From: an uncultured Collinsella sp. | GTDB lineage: Bacteria; Actinomycetota; Coriobacteriia; Coriobacteriales; Coriobacteriaceae | Direction of reading: 5' to 3' | NCBI GenBank assembly: GCA_900548815.1 | Contig: URLR01000021.1 | Location: 1-30,019 of the forward strand | Length of the DNA stretch: 30,019 nucleotides | In this document: positions 21,952 to 30,019 of the stretch, one piece after another | Layout: each line of letters opens with the position of its first letter | How positions within the stretch are numbered: position 1 is the stretch's first letter | The notes under the pieces: model-generated | Database searches by the model: none | What the model was told of the DNA's origin: nothing | What the model saw: only the letters and a program-made list of their open reading frames with translations | Made by a program: the position numbers and the translations under genes

Positions 21952-22903
21952 CGAAGTAGGGGAGACGCGCATCGCCGGCGCCCCGGGCATGCCGGCGCCC
22001 GACGCCCAGCCCGTCTATCCGCACACCATGCGCCTGCAGCGTTTTTTGGCGCGCGCGGGCGTGGCGAGCCGCCGCGGCTCGGAGGACCTGATGACCGCCG
22101 GCCGCGTGACCGTCAACGGCCAGGTCGCGACCGAACTGGGCACCAAGGTCGATGTCGACCGCGATCACATCGAGGTCGACGGCATGCCCGTCAAGCTCGA
22201 CCAGGGCGCCGTGTACCTGATGCTCTACAAGCCGACCGGCTACCTCACCACCATGAGCGACCCGCAGGAGCGCCCTTGCGTGGCCGACCTGGTCCCCCGC
22301 GACCGATTTCCGGGGCTCTTCCCGGTGGGCCGCCTGGACCGCGACACAACGGGCCTTTTGCTCTTTACAACCGATGGCGACCTGTCTCAGGACCTGCTGC
22401 ACCCCAGCAAGCACGTCTACAAGACCTACCAGGCACTCGTGGATGGCCAACTGACCGATCGAGACTTGGAACCACTCCGCCGCGGCATCGAGCTCGACGA
22501 CGGCATGTGCCAGCCGGCAATCTGCCGTATCATCACCGCGCACGAGGCCGAGGCCGTGGCGCCCCAAGGCGTCAAGCCCGGCACCACCGCCGTGGAGGTC
22601 ATCATCCGCGAGGGTCGCAAAAACCAGGTTAAGCGCATGTTGAGCAAGATTCACCATCCGGTAATCCGTCTGCATCGCTGCAACTTTGCCGGCCTTGAGC
22701 TCGAGGGCGTGGCCAAGGGCTCGTGGCGCGAGCTATCCGACCGCGAGGTGCAGATCCTCAAATGCGGCGGCATCCCGCCCAAGCAGGCCAGCTCCAAGTG
22801 CGTCGCCGCGCCGGCGACCAACACCGCCAGCCGCACGCGTCACCACGGCAGCCACGGCTCCGCACCCAAGCGCAACACCTACCGCGAGCGATACACGGGC
22901 TAG
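21938..22903 (+). CDS. rluB: RluB-type 23S rRNA pseudouridine synthase
   Basis: A 321-residue enzyme that isomerises a uridine in 23S rRNA helix 89 (position 2605 in E. coli RluB). An N-terminal extension of 30 residues precedes the S4 RNA-binding domain (MRLQRFLARAGVASRR, then GRVTVNG). The RsuA-family catalytic domain has YKPTGYLTT, the catalytic Asp134 in VGRLDRDTTGLLLFT, and EGRKNQVKRML. The C-terminal 40 residues are a basic, Ser/Thr/His-rich tail. The close relatives RluE/RluF/RsuA cannot be fully excluded, but the scpAB context is typical of RluB. Start ATG 21938 overlaps scpB; an alternative shorter start is ATG 22028. Confidence 0.88.
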   Translation: MTKANEVGETRIAGAPGMPAPDAQPVYPHTMRLQRFLARAGVASRRGSEDLMTAGRVTVNGQVATELGTKVDVDRDHIEVDGMPVKLDQGAVYLMLYKPTGYLTTMSDPQERPCVADLVPRDRFPGLFPVGRLDRDTTGLLLFTTDGDLSQDLLHPSKHVYKTYQALVDGQLTDRDLEPLRRGIELDDGMCQPAICRIITAHEAEAVAPQGVKPGTTAVEVIIREGRKNQVKRMLSKIHHPVIRLHRCNFAGLELEGVAKGSWRELSDREVQILKCGGIPPKQASSKCVAAPATNTASRTRHHGSHGSAPKRNTYRERYTG

Positions 22904-22969
22904 GCAACCCGCCGCGCCCCAACGCCCGCGAACCATACCAGCACGTCAATCATCGAAAGGAAGCATTGC

Positions 22970-23656
22970 ATGATCGTCGCCATCGACGGCCCCGCCGGTT
23001 CCGGCAAGTCCACCATCGCCAAGGAGATCGCCCGCCAGCTGGGCTTTAACAAGCTCGACACGGGCGCCATGTATCGCGCCGTCACATTCGCCGCGCTCGA
23101 CCGCGGCATCGACCTGGACGACGAGGCGGCCATCGACGCCCTCGCCGAGCAGATCGAGATTCGCTTTACCAACGGCACCGGCGAAGACACGCGCCTGACC
23201 ATCGACGGTAAGGATGCCTCGGCTGCCATCCGCACCCCGCAGGTCGACGCCAATGTGTCCAAGGTCTCGGCCTACCCGGGCGTGCGCGCCGCCATGCTCA
23301 TCCACCAGCGTCGTGCCGCCGAGGACCGCGACATCGTCGCCGAGGGTCGAGACATCGGCACCGTCGTGTTCCCCAACGCGCAGGTCAAGGTGTTCCTGAC
23401 CGCCGACCCGCGTGAGCGTGCCCGCCGCCGCGTGCTGCAGCGCCACCAAAACGATTCCCAGCCGCTCAGCACAGCGCAGCTCGAGGCCGAGGTCGACGAG
23501 ACCCTCGACGCCCTCAAGCAACGCGATAAGCTCGACAGCAGCCGCGAGGTCGCGCCGCTCGTGCCCGCCGAGGACGCCGTGCACGTCGACTCCACCGCCC
23601 ACACCATCGACGAGGTCGTCCGCATTATCGAGGACCTCATCAACCAAAGGAGGTAG
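22970..23656 (+). CDS. cmk: Cytidylate kinase
   Basis: A 228-residue kinase converting CMP/dCMP to the diphosphates using ATP. The P-loop is GPAGSGKST at residues 7-15, followed by the CMP-binding NKLDTGAMYRAVT. The mid-domain pattern AEGRDIGTVVFPNAQVKVFL and the LID-type RARRR are present. Length is normal. AAAGGAAG lies before ATG 22970. The 66-bp gap from rluB is one of the largest in this run, so an internal promoter is possible. plsC follows after 3 bp, and its ribosome site AAAGGAGG overlaps the cmk end. Confidence 0.95.
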   Translation: MIVAIDGPAGSGKSTIAKEIARQLGFNKLDTGAMYRAVTFAALDRGIDLDDEAAIDALAEQIEIRFTNGTGEDTRLTIDGKDASAAIRTPQVDANVSKVSAYPGVRAAMLIHQRRAAEDRDIVAEGRDIGTVVFPNAQVKVFLTADPRERARRRVLQRHQNDSQPLSTAQLEAEVDETLDALKQRDKLDSSREVAPLVPAEDAVHVDSTAHTIDEVVRIIEDLINQRR

Positions 23657-23659
23657 CCC

Positions 23660-24388
23660 ATGCGCCTGTTTAAGCAGACGCCCGAGGACTATTACAACGC
23701 CCCCTATGCAGAGTTCCCAGCGCTCATCCGCGGCACCGTCGTCGTAGTCATGGCCATCCTTTGGGCCTTCTCCAAGCTCATGTGGCGCTGGAAGGTCGAG
23801 GACGCCGATCTTCTGTTTGAGCGCCAGGAAGGCCGCGGCAGCGTGGTCATCTGCAACCACACCTCGATGGCCGAGCTCTTGGCCGTGGAGGCGGCGCTGT
23901 TCTTTGGGGGCCGCCGCATTCGTCCCATCTTTAAGTCCGAGTTCGCCAAGAGCAAGATTGTGCGCTGGGCCTTTAGCCGCGTTGGCGGCATCCCCGTCGA
24001 GCGTGGTACTGCCGATATGAAGTGCCTGCGCGCCGCCCAGCATGCGCTGCAGCGCGGCGAGGACGTCCTGATCTTCCCCGAGGGCACACGCATCCGCTCG
24101 CGCGAGATCAAGCCCGAGGTCCACGGCGGCTTTGCGCTCATCGCCCAGATGGGCAAGGCGCCCGTCAACCCGCTCGCCATCTGCGGCTGGTCCGACATCA
24201 CGCCCGCAGGCAAAAAGCTCATGCGTCCCAAGAAGTGCTGGATCCGCGCCGGCAAGGCCGTCTCGCTTTCCGACGCACCGGCTGGGCTTAAGCGCACGGA
24301 GCGCCTGGAATGGTTTGAGTCCGAGGCCATGAACCGCGTCTACGCTATGCGAGACGAGCTGTGCGCCGAGCATCCGGGCAGGTTCTAG
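23660..24388 (+). CDS. plsC: 1-acylglycerol-3-phosphate acyltransferase
   Basis: A 242-residue membrane-associated enzyme that acylates lysophosphatidate to phosphatidate. One hydrophobic segment near residues 22-38 (GTVVVVMAILWAFSKLM) anchors it. The catalytic block is NHTSMAE at residues 66-72, where the acid of the usual H-x4-D is Glu72. Motif II FKSEFAKSKIVRW, motif III IFPEGTR and motif IV-like KAPVNPLAI are in place. The Asp-to-Glu change is conservative and may be normal for the clade. PlsY and GpsA are encoded 4 kb downstream, completing the phosphatidate pathway in one operon. Confidence 0.9.
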   Translation: MRLFKQTPEDYYNAPYAEFPALIRGTVVVVMAILWAFSKLMWRWKVEDADLLFERQEGRGSVVICNHTSMAELLAVEAALFFGGRRIRPIFKSEFAKSKIVRWAFSRVGGIPVERGTADMKCLRAAQHALQRGEDVLIFPEGTRIRSREIKPEVHGGFALIAQMGKAPVNPLAICGWSDITPAGKKLMRPKKCWIRAGKAVSLSDAPAGLKRTERLEWFESEAMNRVYAMRDELCAEHPGRF

Positions 24389-24390
24389 CC

Positions 24391-25290
24391 ATGAGCGAGA
24401 ACGTTACGAACACTGCCGCGACCGCGTCCGACCAGGCAACAGCGCCTACCATCGAGATCGCAGCACACGCCGGCACTTGCTACGGCGTACAGCGTGCGCT
24501 CGATATGGCGCTAGCCGCCGCACCGCAGGCAGGTGAGTGCGCTCAGGTCCATACCTTGGGTCCGCTCATCCATAACCCCATCGTGGTGCGCGAGCTTGCT
24601 GAGGCAGGCGTTGGCCTGGCCGAGACCCTGGACGACGCAGCATCGGGTACCGTAATCATCCGCGCACACGGCGTAGTGCCGCAGGTGATCGATGCTGCCC
24701 GCAAGCGCGGCCTCAACGTGGTCGACGCCACCTGCCCTTACGTCAAGAAGGTCCACGTGGCCGCCGAGCGGCTGGTGCGCGAGGGCCATCGCGTACTCGT
24801 CGTGGGTGAGCCGGGCCATCCCGAGGTGGAGGGCATCCTAGGCCACGCCGGCAATGATGCGCAGGTCGTGAGCTGTGCCGCCGATGCCAACGCTTTGTCG
24901 CTCAAGGGCAAGGTGGGCCTGGTTGTGCAGACCACCCAGACCGCGCAGAACCTCGCTGAGGTCGTGGCAGCTATCACCCCGCGCGTGCAGGAGCTGCGTG
25001 TGATCAACACCATCTGCGCCGCCACGAGTGAGCGTCAACAGGCAGCAGCCACACTTGCCAACCGCTGCGACTGCATGGTCGTGGTGGGCGGCAAGAACTC
25101 GGGCAACACCCGCCGCCTGGCGCAGATTTGCGCAGACGCCTGCGAGCGCACGTATCACATCGAGGAAGCTTCCGAGCTCCAGGCCGCCTGGTTTACCGAC
25201 GCTCACCACATCGGCATCACCGCCGGAGCCTCAACCCCGCAAGAACACATCGAGCGCGCCGTCGAGCGCATCAAGGAGCTTTGCTGCTAA
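24391..25290 (+). CDS. ispH: 4-hydroxy-3-methylbut-2-enyl diphosphate reductase
   Basis: A 299-residue iron-sulfur enzyme, last step of the MEP isoprenoid pathway, yielding IPP and DMAPP. The three cluster-binding cysteines are visible as C30 (HAGTCYGVQRA), C115 (VDATCPYVKK) and C209 (NTICAATSERQQA). HTLGPLIHNP, RAHGV and the C-terminal GITAGASTP loop are also present. The 20-residue N-terminal Ala/Thr-rich lead before the domain is slightly long. ATG 24391 is chosen because plsC ends at 24388. An in-frame GTG at 24361 would lie inside plsC. The gap to the next gene is 2 bp, so the run is translated together. Confidence 0.95.
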   Translation: MSENVTNTAATASDQATAPTIEIAAHAGTCYGVQRALDMALAAAPQAGECAQVHTLGPLIHNPIVVRELAEAGVGLAETLDDAASGTVIIRAHGVVPQVIDAARKRGLNVVDATCPYVKKVHVAAERLVREGHRVLVVGEPGHPEVEGILGHAGNDAQVVSCAADANALSLKGKVGLVVQTTQTAQNLAEVVAAITPRVQELRVINTICAATSERQQAAATLANRCDCMVVVGGKNSGNTRRLAQICADACERTYHIEEASELQAAWFTDAHHIGITAGASTPQEHIERAVERIKELCC

Positions 25291-25292
25291 TC

Positions 25293-26735
25293 ATGGACCA
25301 GACCGTACCCGCATACGCCGCCGAGGTGGCCGATTACGGGCGCAGCCGCGACCCCGAGCCGGGTGAGGGCGCGCTCGTAAAGAACGTGCGTCCCGAATCG
25401 CCCGCGTGGGATGTGGGTATCGAGCCGGGCATGCGCGTGCTCGCGGTCAACGGCGAGCAGCTTACCGACATGATCGTGTGGCTCTGGGAGGCAGACGACG
25501 ACACGGTCGACCTCGAGGTTTTCGACCCGCGCGATGGCACCGTCACCCCCGTGGAGCTCGATCGCTTTCCCGGAGAGGATTGGGGTCTGGAGTTCGACGG
25601 CCCTATCTTCGATGGCATGCGCACCTGTGTAAACGCCTGCGTGTTCTGCTTTATGACGATGCTCCCCAAGGGCGGCCGCTCCACGCTCTATATTCGCGAC
25701 GACGACTATCGCCTAAGCTTTTTGCAGGGCAACTTCGTCACGCTCACGAACCTCACCGACGAAGATATTCAAAACGTCATCCAACGCAACATGAGTCCCA
25801 TGAACGTATCGGTCCATGCTGTGAGCCCCGATGTCCGCCGCCGCATGATGGGCCGCAACGCCCAGCGCGGAATGGACGTACTCGAGGCCATCATGGCCGC
25901 CGGCATCGAGATTCACGCGCAGATCGTGTTGTGCCCCGGCATGAACGATGGCGAGGAGCTGGAAAAGACCCTGCGCTTTTGCGAGGAGCACGAGCAAATC
26001 ACAAGCCTGGGCATTGTGCCGCTCGGTTTTACCAAGCACCAAAACCGCTTTAGCTGGTCATACAGCGACAAACCCGAGCTAGCGCGCGAGACCATCGCCA
26101 TGATCCGACCGTTCCAGGACCGCGCCTATGAGCGCTTTGGCCGCCACACCTTCCAGATGAGCGACGAGTTCTATCTGGACGCCGGCATCGATCCTCCCGA
26201 GGCAGACTTTTACGACGGTTACCCGCAGTACTACGACGGCATCGGCATGATTCGCTCGTATCTGGACGAGACCGATGACGTGCTCGCCGCCGACGCCGAG
26301 CGTCTGGCCCGCGTTCGCGAGGCCGTCGCCGCCCGCAACCAGCGGCTTCTGTGTCTCTCGGGCGCCAGCGCGCGCGACACCGTGGCGCGCTTTGTGGAGT
26401 CGCCGCATGGTCTCGCCGGCACCGTCACAGCCATCAAGAACCGCTACTTTGGCGGCAACGTGGACGTGACCGGCCTCATCGTCGCGTGTGACATTCTGGA
26501 GCAGCTGCCCCAAGATCTGTCGGGGGTTATGCTCTTTGTGCCTAAGCTCATGTTCAACGCTGACGGCATGACGCTTGACGAGTATCATCGTGACGATTTA
26601 CTCGCAAGCCTTACCAGTCGCGGCGCCGAGGTTCATGTGGTGTCGACCATGCCGCATGAGCTGCTCGATACCCTGGAGCGCATCCTTGGCATTGTGCCCG
26701 CAGACTCTAACACTTCCACTGACCCTACCCATTAA
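25293..26735 (+). CDS. DUF512 protein: PDZ plus radical-SAM-like domain
   Basis: A 480-residue protein. An N-terminal PDZ-like region (about residues 20-90, VRPESPAWDVGIEPGMRVLAVNG) precedes a CX3CX2C cluster (C112, C116, C119) typical of radical SAM iron-sulfur sites. Then come the conserved YIRDDDYRLSFLQGNFVTLTNL... pattern and a MNVSVHAVSPDVRR strand, and the C-terminal DUF512 region with FYLDAG and LIVACDIL. The function is not established in any organism I know of, though the family is widespread in Clostridia and Actinobacteria and often lies next to der, as here. ATG 25293 follows ispH by 2 bp; the AAGGAG site at 25273 is rather distant. Confidence 0.88.
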   Translation: MDQTVPAYAAEVADYGRSRDPEPGEGALVKNVRPESPAWDVGIEPGMRVLAVNGEQLTDMIVWLWEADDDTVDLEVFDPRDGTVTPVELDRFPGEDWGLEFDGPIFDGMRTCVNACVFCFMTMLPKGGRSTLYIRDDDYRLSFLQGNFVTLTNLTDEDIQNVIQRNMSPMNVSVHAVSPDVRRRMMGRNAQRGMDVLEAIMAAGIEIHAQIVLCPGMNDGEELEKTLRFCEEHEQITSLGIVPLGFTKHQNRFSWSYSDKPELARETIAMIRPFQDRAYERFGRHTFQMSDEFYLDAGIDPPEADFYDGYPQYYDGIGMIRSYLDETDDVLAADAERLARVREAVAARNQRLLCLSGASARDTVARFVESPHGLAGTVTAIKNRYFGGNVDVTGLIVACDILEQLPQDLSGVMLFVPKLMFNADGMTLDEYHRDDLLASLTSRGAEVHVVSTMPHELLDTLERILGIVPADSNTSTDPTH

Positions 26736-26745
26736 AGGAGAGCAG

Positions 26746-28080
26746 ATGAAACCTATCGTCGCCGTCGTCGGACGCCCCAACGTGGGCAAGTCCACGCTCG
26801 TTAACCGCCTGGCCCAGACCTCGGACGCCATCGTCCACGAGTCCCGCGGCGTCACGCGCGACCGCTCGTACCACACGGCCGATTGGAACGGCCGCGAGTT
26901 CACCATCGTCGACACGGGCGGCATCGAGCCGCTCAAGAGCGATGACGTCTTCGCCACGTCCATTCGCGACCAGGCCCTCGCCGCCGCCGAGGAAGCCGCC
27001 GTCATCCTGTTTGTGCTCGACGGCCGCACCGGCGTCACCGAGGAGGACGAGTCGGTCGCTCGCATGCTCAAGCGCTGCGACAAGCCGGTCTTTCTGCTGG
27101 TGAACAAGCTCGACAACCCCGATCGCGAGAACGACAGCATCTGGGAGTTCTATTCCCTCGGCATCGGCGAGCCCACGCCGCTCTCGGCGCTGCACGGCCA
27201 CGGCACCGGCGACCTGCTCGACGACATCGTGGCCCTGCTTCCTGAGGAGGAGGACGAGATCGCCGACGAGTTCCCCGATGCGCTGAACGTGGCTATCATC
27301 GGCCGCCCCAACGCCGGTAAGTCCTCGCTGTTCAACCGCATCCTGGGCGCCGACCGCTCCATCGTGTCCAACATTGCCGGCACCACGCGCGACGCCATCG
27401 ACACGGTCGTCGAGCGCAACGGCAAGCACTACCGCATGGTCGACACTGCGGGTATCCGTAAGAAGAGCACCGTGTACGAGAACATCGAGTACTACTCGAT
27501 GGTCCGCGGCCTGCGCGCCATCGACCGTGCCGACGTGGCGCTGCTCGTCGTCGACGCCTCCGTGGGCGTTACCGAGCAGGACCAGAAGGTCATGGGCCTT
27601 GCCATCGAGCGCGGCTGCGCCATCGTTGTGCTGCTCAACAAGTGGGACCTGCTCGACGACGATCGCAAGCGCGAGGCCTGCATGGAGACCATCGACCGCC
27701 GTCTGGGCGTCATGGCTCCCTGGGCCCAGTACCTGCGCATCTCTGCCCTCACTGGCCGCAGCGTCGAGAAGATTTGGGCGATGGTCGACGCCGCCGAAAA
27801 GACGCGCTCGCAAAAGATCAGCACCTCGCGCCTCAACACGTTCCTCACCGATCTGCGCGAGTTCGGTCATACCGTGGTGGACGGCAAGCGCCGCCTGCGC
27901 ATGCACTACGTGACCCAGACGGGCGTCAACCCGCCGACGTTTACGTTCTTTGTCAACCACAGCGACCTGGTCAACGACACCTACCAGCGCTACGTGGAGA
28001 ACCGCATGCGCTCGACCTTCGATTTTTCCGGTACGCCCATTCGACTCTTCTTTAGGAAGAAGGAGCAAAAGGATGCTTAA
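26746..28080 (+). CDS. der: Ribosome biogenesis GTPase Der (EngA)
   Basis: A 444-residue essential GTPase for 50S subunit maturation, with two tandem G domains and a KH-like C-terminal domain. G domain 1: GRPNVGKS at residues 9-16, DTGG switch II and NKLD. G domain 2: GRPNAGKS at residues 186-193, DTAGIRKK and NKWDL. The C-terminal KH-type region includes RRLRMHYVTQTGVNPPTF and FVNHSDLVNDTYQRYVENR. Length is standard. AAAGGAGA precedes ATG 26746. The stop overlaps the plsY start by 8 bp (ATGCTTAA). Confidence 0.96.
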   Translation: MKPIVAVVGRPNVGKSTLVNRLAQTSDAIVHESRGVTRDRSYHTADWNGREFTIVDTGGIEPLKSDDVFATSIRDQALAAAEEAAVILFVLDGRTGVTEEDESVARMLKRCDKPVFLLVNKLDNPDRENDSIWEFYSLGIGEPTPLSALHGHGTGDLLDDIVALLPEEEDEIADEFPDALNVAIIGRPNAGKSSLFNRILGADRSIVSNIAGTTRDAIDTVVERNGKHYRMVDTAGIRKKSTVYENIEYYSMVRGLRAIDRADVALLVVDASVGVTEQDQKVMGLAIERGCAIVVLLNKWDLLDDDRKREACMETIDRRLGVMAPWAQYLRISALTGRSVEKIWAMVDAAEKTRSQKISTSRLNTFLTDLREFGHTVVDGKRRLRMHYVTQTGVNPPTFTFFVNHSDLVNDTYQRYVENRMRSTFDFSGTPIRLFFRKKEQKDA

Positions 28081-28756
28081 TCCGATCCTGCTGACCGCCA
28101 TCTGCGCCGTGGTCTCGTTCTTTATCGGAGCGATTCCGTTTGGCCTGATCCTGGGCCGCGTGTTCAACCACACGGACATTCGCAAGGCGGGCTCCGGCAA
28201 CATCGGCACCACCAACGCCCTGCGCGTGGCCGGCCCCAAGGTGGCCGCGCTCACGCTGCTGCTCGACTGCCTTAAGGGCGCCATCTGCGTCCTTATCGCG
28301 CGTCCGCTCATTGCCGACTTGGGCTATGGCTTCCCCGTGAGCATTATGGCCCCCGGTGCCGCCGGCGACTGGATGCTCGGCGTCATCTGCCTGGCAGCCG
28401 TGTGGGGCCATATCTTCTCGCCCTACCTCAACTTCCATGGCGGCAAGGGCATCGCAGTTGGTCTGGGCGTCATCCTCGCCTGGTACTGGCCCATCGGACT
28501 TTCGCTGCTGGGCATGTTTATCGTGGCCGTCGCCATCACCAAGTTTGTGTCGGTGGGCTCGCTTGCCGCGGCCATCGGTCTTCCCATCGCTGCCTGCGCG
28601 GTCTTTCCGTACAGCAGCCTCGGACTTAAGTTTTGCATGGCGCTGATCGGCATTACTGTGGTGTGGGCCCATCGTGCGAACATCAAAAAGCTCATGACGG
28701 GTAAGGAGTCCAAGCTCTCGTTTACCAAGCGCGTCACCGAGCCCGACGATAAGTAG
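28073..28756 (+). CDS. plsY: Glycerol-3-phosphate acyltransferase PlsY
   Basis: A 227-residue integral membrane enzyme that transfers acyl groups from acyl-phosphate to glycerol-3-phosphate. Family motifs are visible: SGNIGTTNALRVAG in the first loop, the second loop with GHIFSPYLNFHGGKGIA, and the third HRANIKKLMTGKE. About five to six hydrophobic helices are present. ATG 28073 overlaps der by 8 bp and follows AAGGAG at 28060-28065. Its product is the substrate of plsC, encoded earlier in the same operon, and gpsA directly downstream makes its acceptor. Confidence 0.95.
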   Translation: MLNPILLTAICAVVSFFIGAIPFGLILGRVFNHTDIRKAGSGNIGTTNALRVAGPKVAALTLLLDCLKGAICVLIARPLIADLGYGFPVSIMAPGAAGDWMLGVICLAAVWGHIFSPYLNFHGGKGIAVGLGVILAWYWPIGLSLLGMFIVAVAITKFVSVGSLAAAIGLPIAACAVFPYSSLGLKFCMALIGITVVWAHRANIKKLMTGKESKLSFTKRVTEPDDK

Positions 28757-28765
28757 GAGAGAGTC

Positions 28766-29773
28766 ATGAATGTTGCGCTGATTGGCTCCGGCTCCTGGGG
28801 AACCGCCGTCGCGGGCCTTGCCGCCGCGCGGGCCGAGCGCGTGACCATGTGGGCCCACAGCGAGCAGACGGCCTCCGGCATTAACGGCGAGCACCGCAAC
28901 CCCCGCTACCTTGTGGGCTACAAGCTGCCCGGCAACGTCGTCGCCACCACGGACCTTTCGCAGGCGCTCGACGGCGCCGAGGCCGTCATCTTTGCCGTGC
29001 CCTCCACGCACCTGCGCAGCGTATGCCATCAGGCGGCACCTTGTATCGCCACCGATATCCCGGTGCTCTGCCTCACCAAGGGTATTGAGCCCGAGTCCGG
29101 CCTGCTCATGAGCGAGGTCATCGCCAGCGAGATCGGCAACGAGACGCGTGTGGCGGCACTCTCGGGCCCCAACCATGCCGAGGAGATCTGTCGCGGCGGG
29201 CTTTCTGCCGCCGTCATCGCAAGCAAAGATCCGCAGATAGGGGAGACTTTTAAGGACCTGCTCCTGTCCACGGCCTTCCGCATCTATCTGTCGCAAGACA
29301 TGACCGGTGTCGAGGTCTGCGGCGCCATGAAAAATGTCATCGCCATCGTGTGCGGCATCTCCGCCGGCTCGGGCGCAGGCGACAACACGCTCGCCCTCAT
29401 CATGACGCGCGGCCTGGCAGAGATCAGCCGTCTGGTACACGCCCGCGGCGGTCAAGCTATGACCTGCATGGGGCTTGCCGGCATGGGCGACCTCATTGCC
29501 ACCTGCACCTCGGAGCACTCGCGTAACCGCACCTTTGGCTACGAGTTTGCCCACGGCGTGTCGCTCGACGAGTATCAGACGCGCACGCATATGGTGGTCG
29601 AGGGCGCCGTCGCGGCCCGCAGCGTCAGCGAGCTTGCCCGTTCACTGGGCGTAGACATTCCGCTCACCTTTGCCGTGGAGCAAACGCTCTACAACGGTGT
29701 TACTTTGGATAGGGCGCTCGAGATTCTCACCGACCGCGTCCCTTCTCAAGAGTTCTACGGACTCACCGACTAG
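28766..29773 (+). CDS. gpsA: NAD(P)-dependent glycerol-3-phosphate dehydrogenase
   Basis: A 335-residue soluble enzyme reducing dihydroxyacetone phosphate to sn-glycerol-3-phosphate. The Rossmann motif is GSGSWGTA at residues 7-14. The substrate region has SGPNHAEEI, the catalytic lysine lies in CGAMKNVIAI, and the C-terminal signature is GLAGMGDLIATC with SRNRTFG. Length is normal. AGGAGAGAG precedes ATG 28766 and the gap to plsY is 9 bp. It supplies G3P to PlsY. Confidence 0.96.
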   Translation: MNVALIGSGSWGTAVAGLAAARAERVTMWAHSEQTASGINGEHRNPRYLVGYKLPGNVVATTDLSQALDGAEAVIFAVPSTHLRSVCHQAAPCIATDIPVLCLTKGIEPESGLLMSEVIASEIGNETRVAALSGPNHAEEICRGGLSAAVIASKDPQIGETFKDLLLSTAFRIYLSQDMTGVEVCGAMKNVIAIVCGISAGSGAGDNTLALIMTRGLAEISRLVHARGGQAMTCMGLAGMGDLIATCTSEHSRNRTFGYEFAHGVSLDEYQTRTHMVVEGAVAARSVSELARSLGVDIPLTFAVEQTLYNGVTLDRALEILTDRVPSQEFYGLTD

Positions 29774-29791
29774 CGCAGAAAGGCTACTACC

Positions 29792-29972
29792 ATGGGTTCC
29801 ATCAAAATCGCTCCGTCTGTCCTTTCGGCCGACATGGCCAACCTCAAGGGCGAACTCGACAAGATCGCCGGTGCCGACTACGTGCACTTCGACGTTATGG
29901 ACGGTCACTTTACCGGCAACCTCACCTTTGGCGTTGACATCCTTAAGGCCGTCAAGCGCTCCACCGATGTAC
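29792..29972 (+). CDS. rpe: Ribulose-phosphate 3-epimerase, 5' fragment cut by the contig end
   Basis: The first 60 codons of Rpe, which interconverts ribulose-5-phosphate and xylulose-5-phosphate in the pentose phosphate pathway. IAPSVLSADMANLKGEL and the metal-binding VHFDVMDGHFTGNLTFG are diagnostic. A weak AGAAAGG site precedes ATG 29792, 18 bp after gpsA. Genuine sequence ends at about 29972, after ...RSTDVP. What follows in frame is adapter. The complete gene would be about 220 codons, so roughly 73 percent is missing. Confidence 0.93.
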
Positions 29973-30019
29973 CTGTCTCTTATACACATCTGACGCTGCC
30001 GACGATAAGGCTCGTGTAG
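29973..30019 (+). other. Illumina Nextera adapter read-through (artefact)
   Basis: 29973-29991 is exactly the Nextera mosaic end CTGTCTCTTATACACATCT. 29992-30005 (GACGCTGCCGACGA) is the rest of the Nextera transposase adapter on the i5 side. 30006-30013 (TAAGGCTC, complement GAGCCTTA) fits an 8-base i5 index, and I recall that sequence as Nextera XT S521. GTGTAG at 30014-30019 starts the P5 segment. In frame it produces the known artefact peptide SYTHLTLPTIRLV. It is not genomic. Confidence 0.98.

Noticed and set aside
22946..24373. 475-codon open frame antisense to cmk and plsC
   Set aside because: Shadow of two well-supported plus-strand genes.
26725..28311. 528-codon open frame antisense to der and plsY
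   Set aside because: Same antisense effect; the plus-strand genes are unmistakable.
28052..29590. 512-codon open frame antisense to plsY and gpsA
   Set aside because: Shadow of well-supported plus-strand genes.
29973..30019. C-terminal extension of the rpe reading frame (SYTHLTLPTIRLV) and the matching minus-strand start MCIRDR
   Set aside because: These are translations of Nextera adapter sequence, not genomic coding.

Overview
The window looks like a complete assembly contig from a Coriobacteriia gut actinobacterium, most likely Collinsella. This is inferred from the gene order of the right half (scpA-scpB-rluB-cmk-plsC-ispH-DUF512-der-plsY-gpsA-rpe), its high GC, and a Coriobacteriia-style endonuclease-fold protein. 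The last 47 bases are Illumina Nextera adapter, not biology, so the right end is a contig end that cuts rpe.

Bases 1 to about 13,870 are an accessory region of visibly lower and more mixed GC that reads as a defence island. In order it holds: a type II Thoeris pair (membrane-anchored macro-domain ThsA plus TIR protein ThsB); a three-gene unit bounded by terminators (HEPN protein, a probably frameshifted unknown, a membrane-anchored unknown); on the minus strand a wrecked type I restriction locus (hsdS remnant, an unknown gene, an N-terminal stub that resembles a tyrosine recombinase) with two perfect inverted repeats; an AIPR phage-resistance gene split by one in-frame TGA; scars of IS256-like and IS3-like transposases; a 745-residue membrane-anchored helical-repeat protein of unknown function; an AlbA_2/ATPase-like/winged-helix regulator with an elaborate palindromic operator; and an MntA-HepT toxin-antitoxin pair whose HepT carries a duplicated active-site motif.

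Bases 14,083 to 17,273 are the transition: a DUF3825 gene, tRNA-Val(CAC), a large protein with a probable Vsr-like nuclease fold, a very GC-rich non-coding stretch, and tRNA-Ala(GGC). Both tRNAs have recognisable promoters and terminators.

From 17,305 onward the genome is conserved, dense and all on the plus strand. An ABC-F translation factor and two membrane proteins, one a site-2 protease homologue, precede the scpAB run. From scpA onward most gaps are below 20 bp and several genes overlap, suggesting one or two long operons covering chromosome condensation (ScpA/ScpB), ribosome maturation (RluB-like, Der), nucleotide supply (Cmk), isoprenoids (IspH) and phospholipids. GpsA, PlsY and PlsC form a consecutive pathway from dihydroxyacetone phosphate through glycerol-3-phosphate and lysophosphatidate to phosphatidate.

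The best candidates for something undescribed are the terminator-bounded HEPN/unknown/membrane unit (2015-4043), the orphan membrane repeat protein (8584-10821), the operator half-sites on both sides of the AlbA_2 regulator, and the HepT with a doubled HGY motif.
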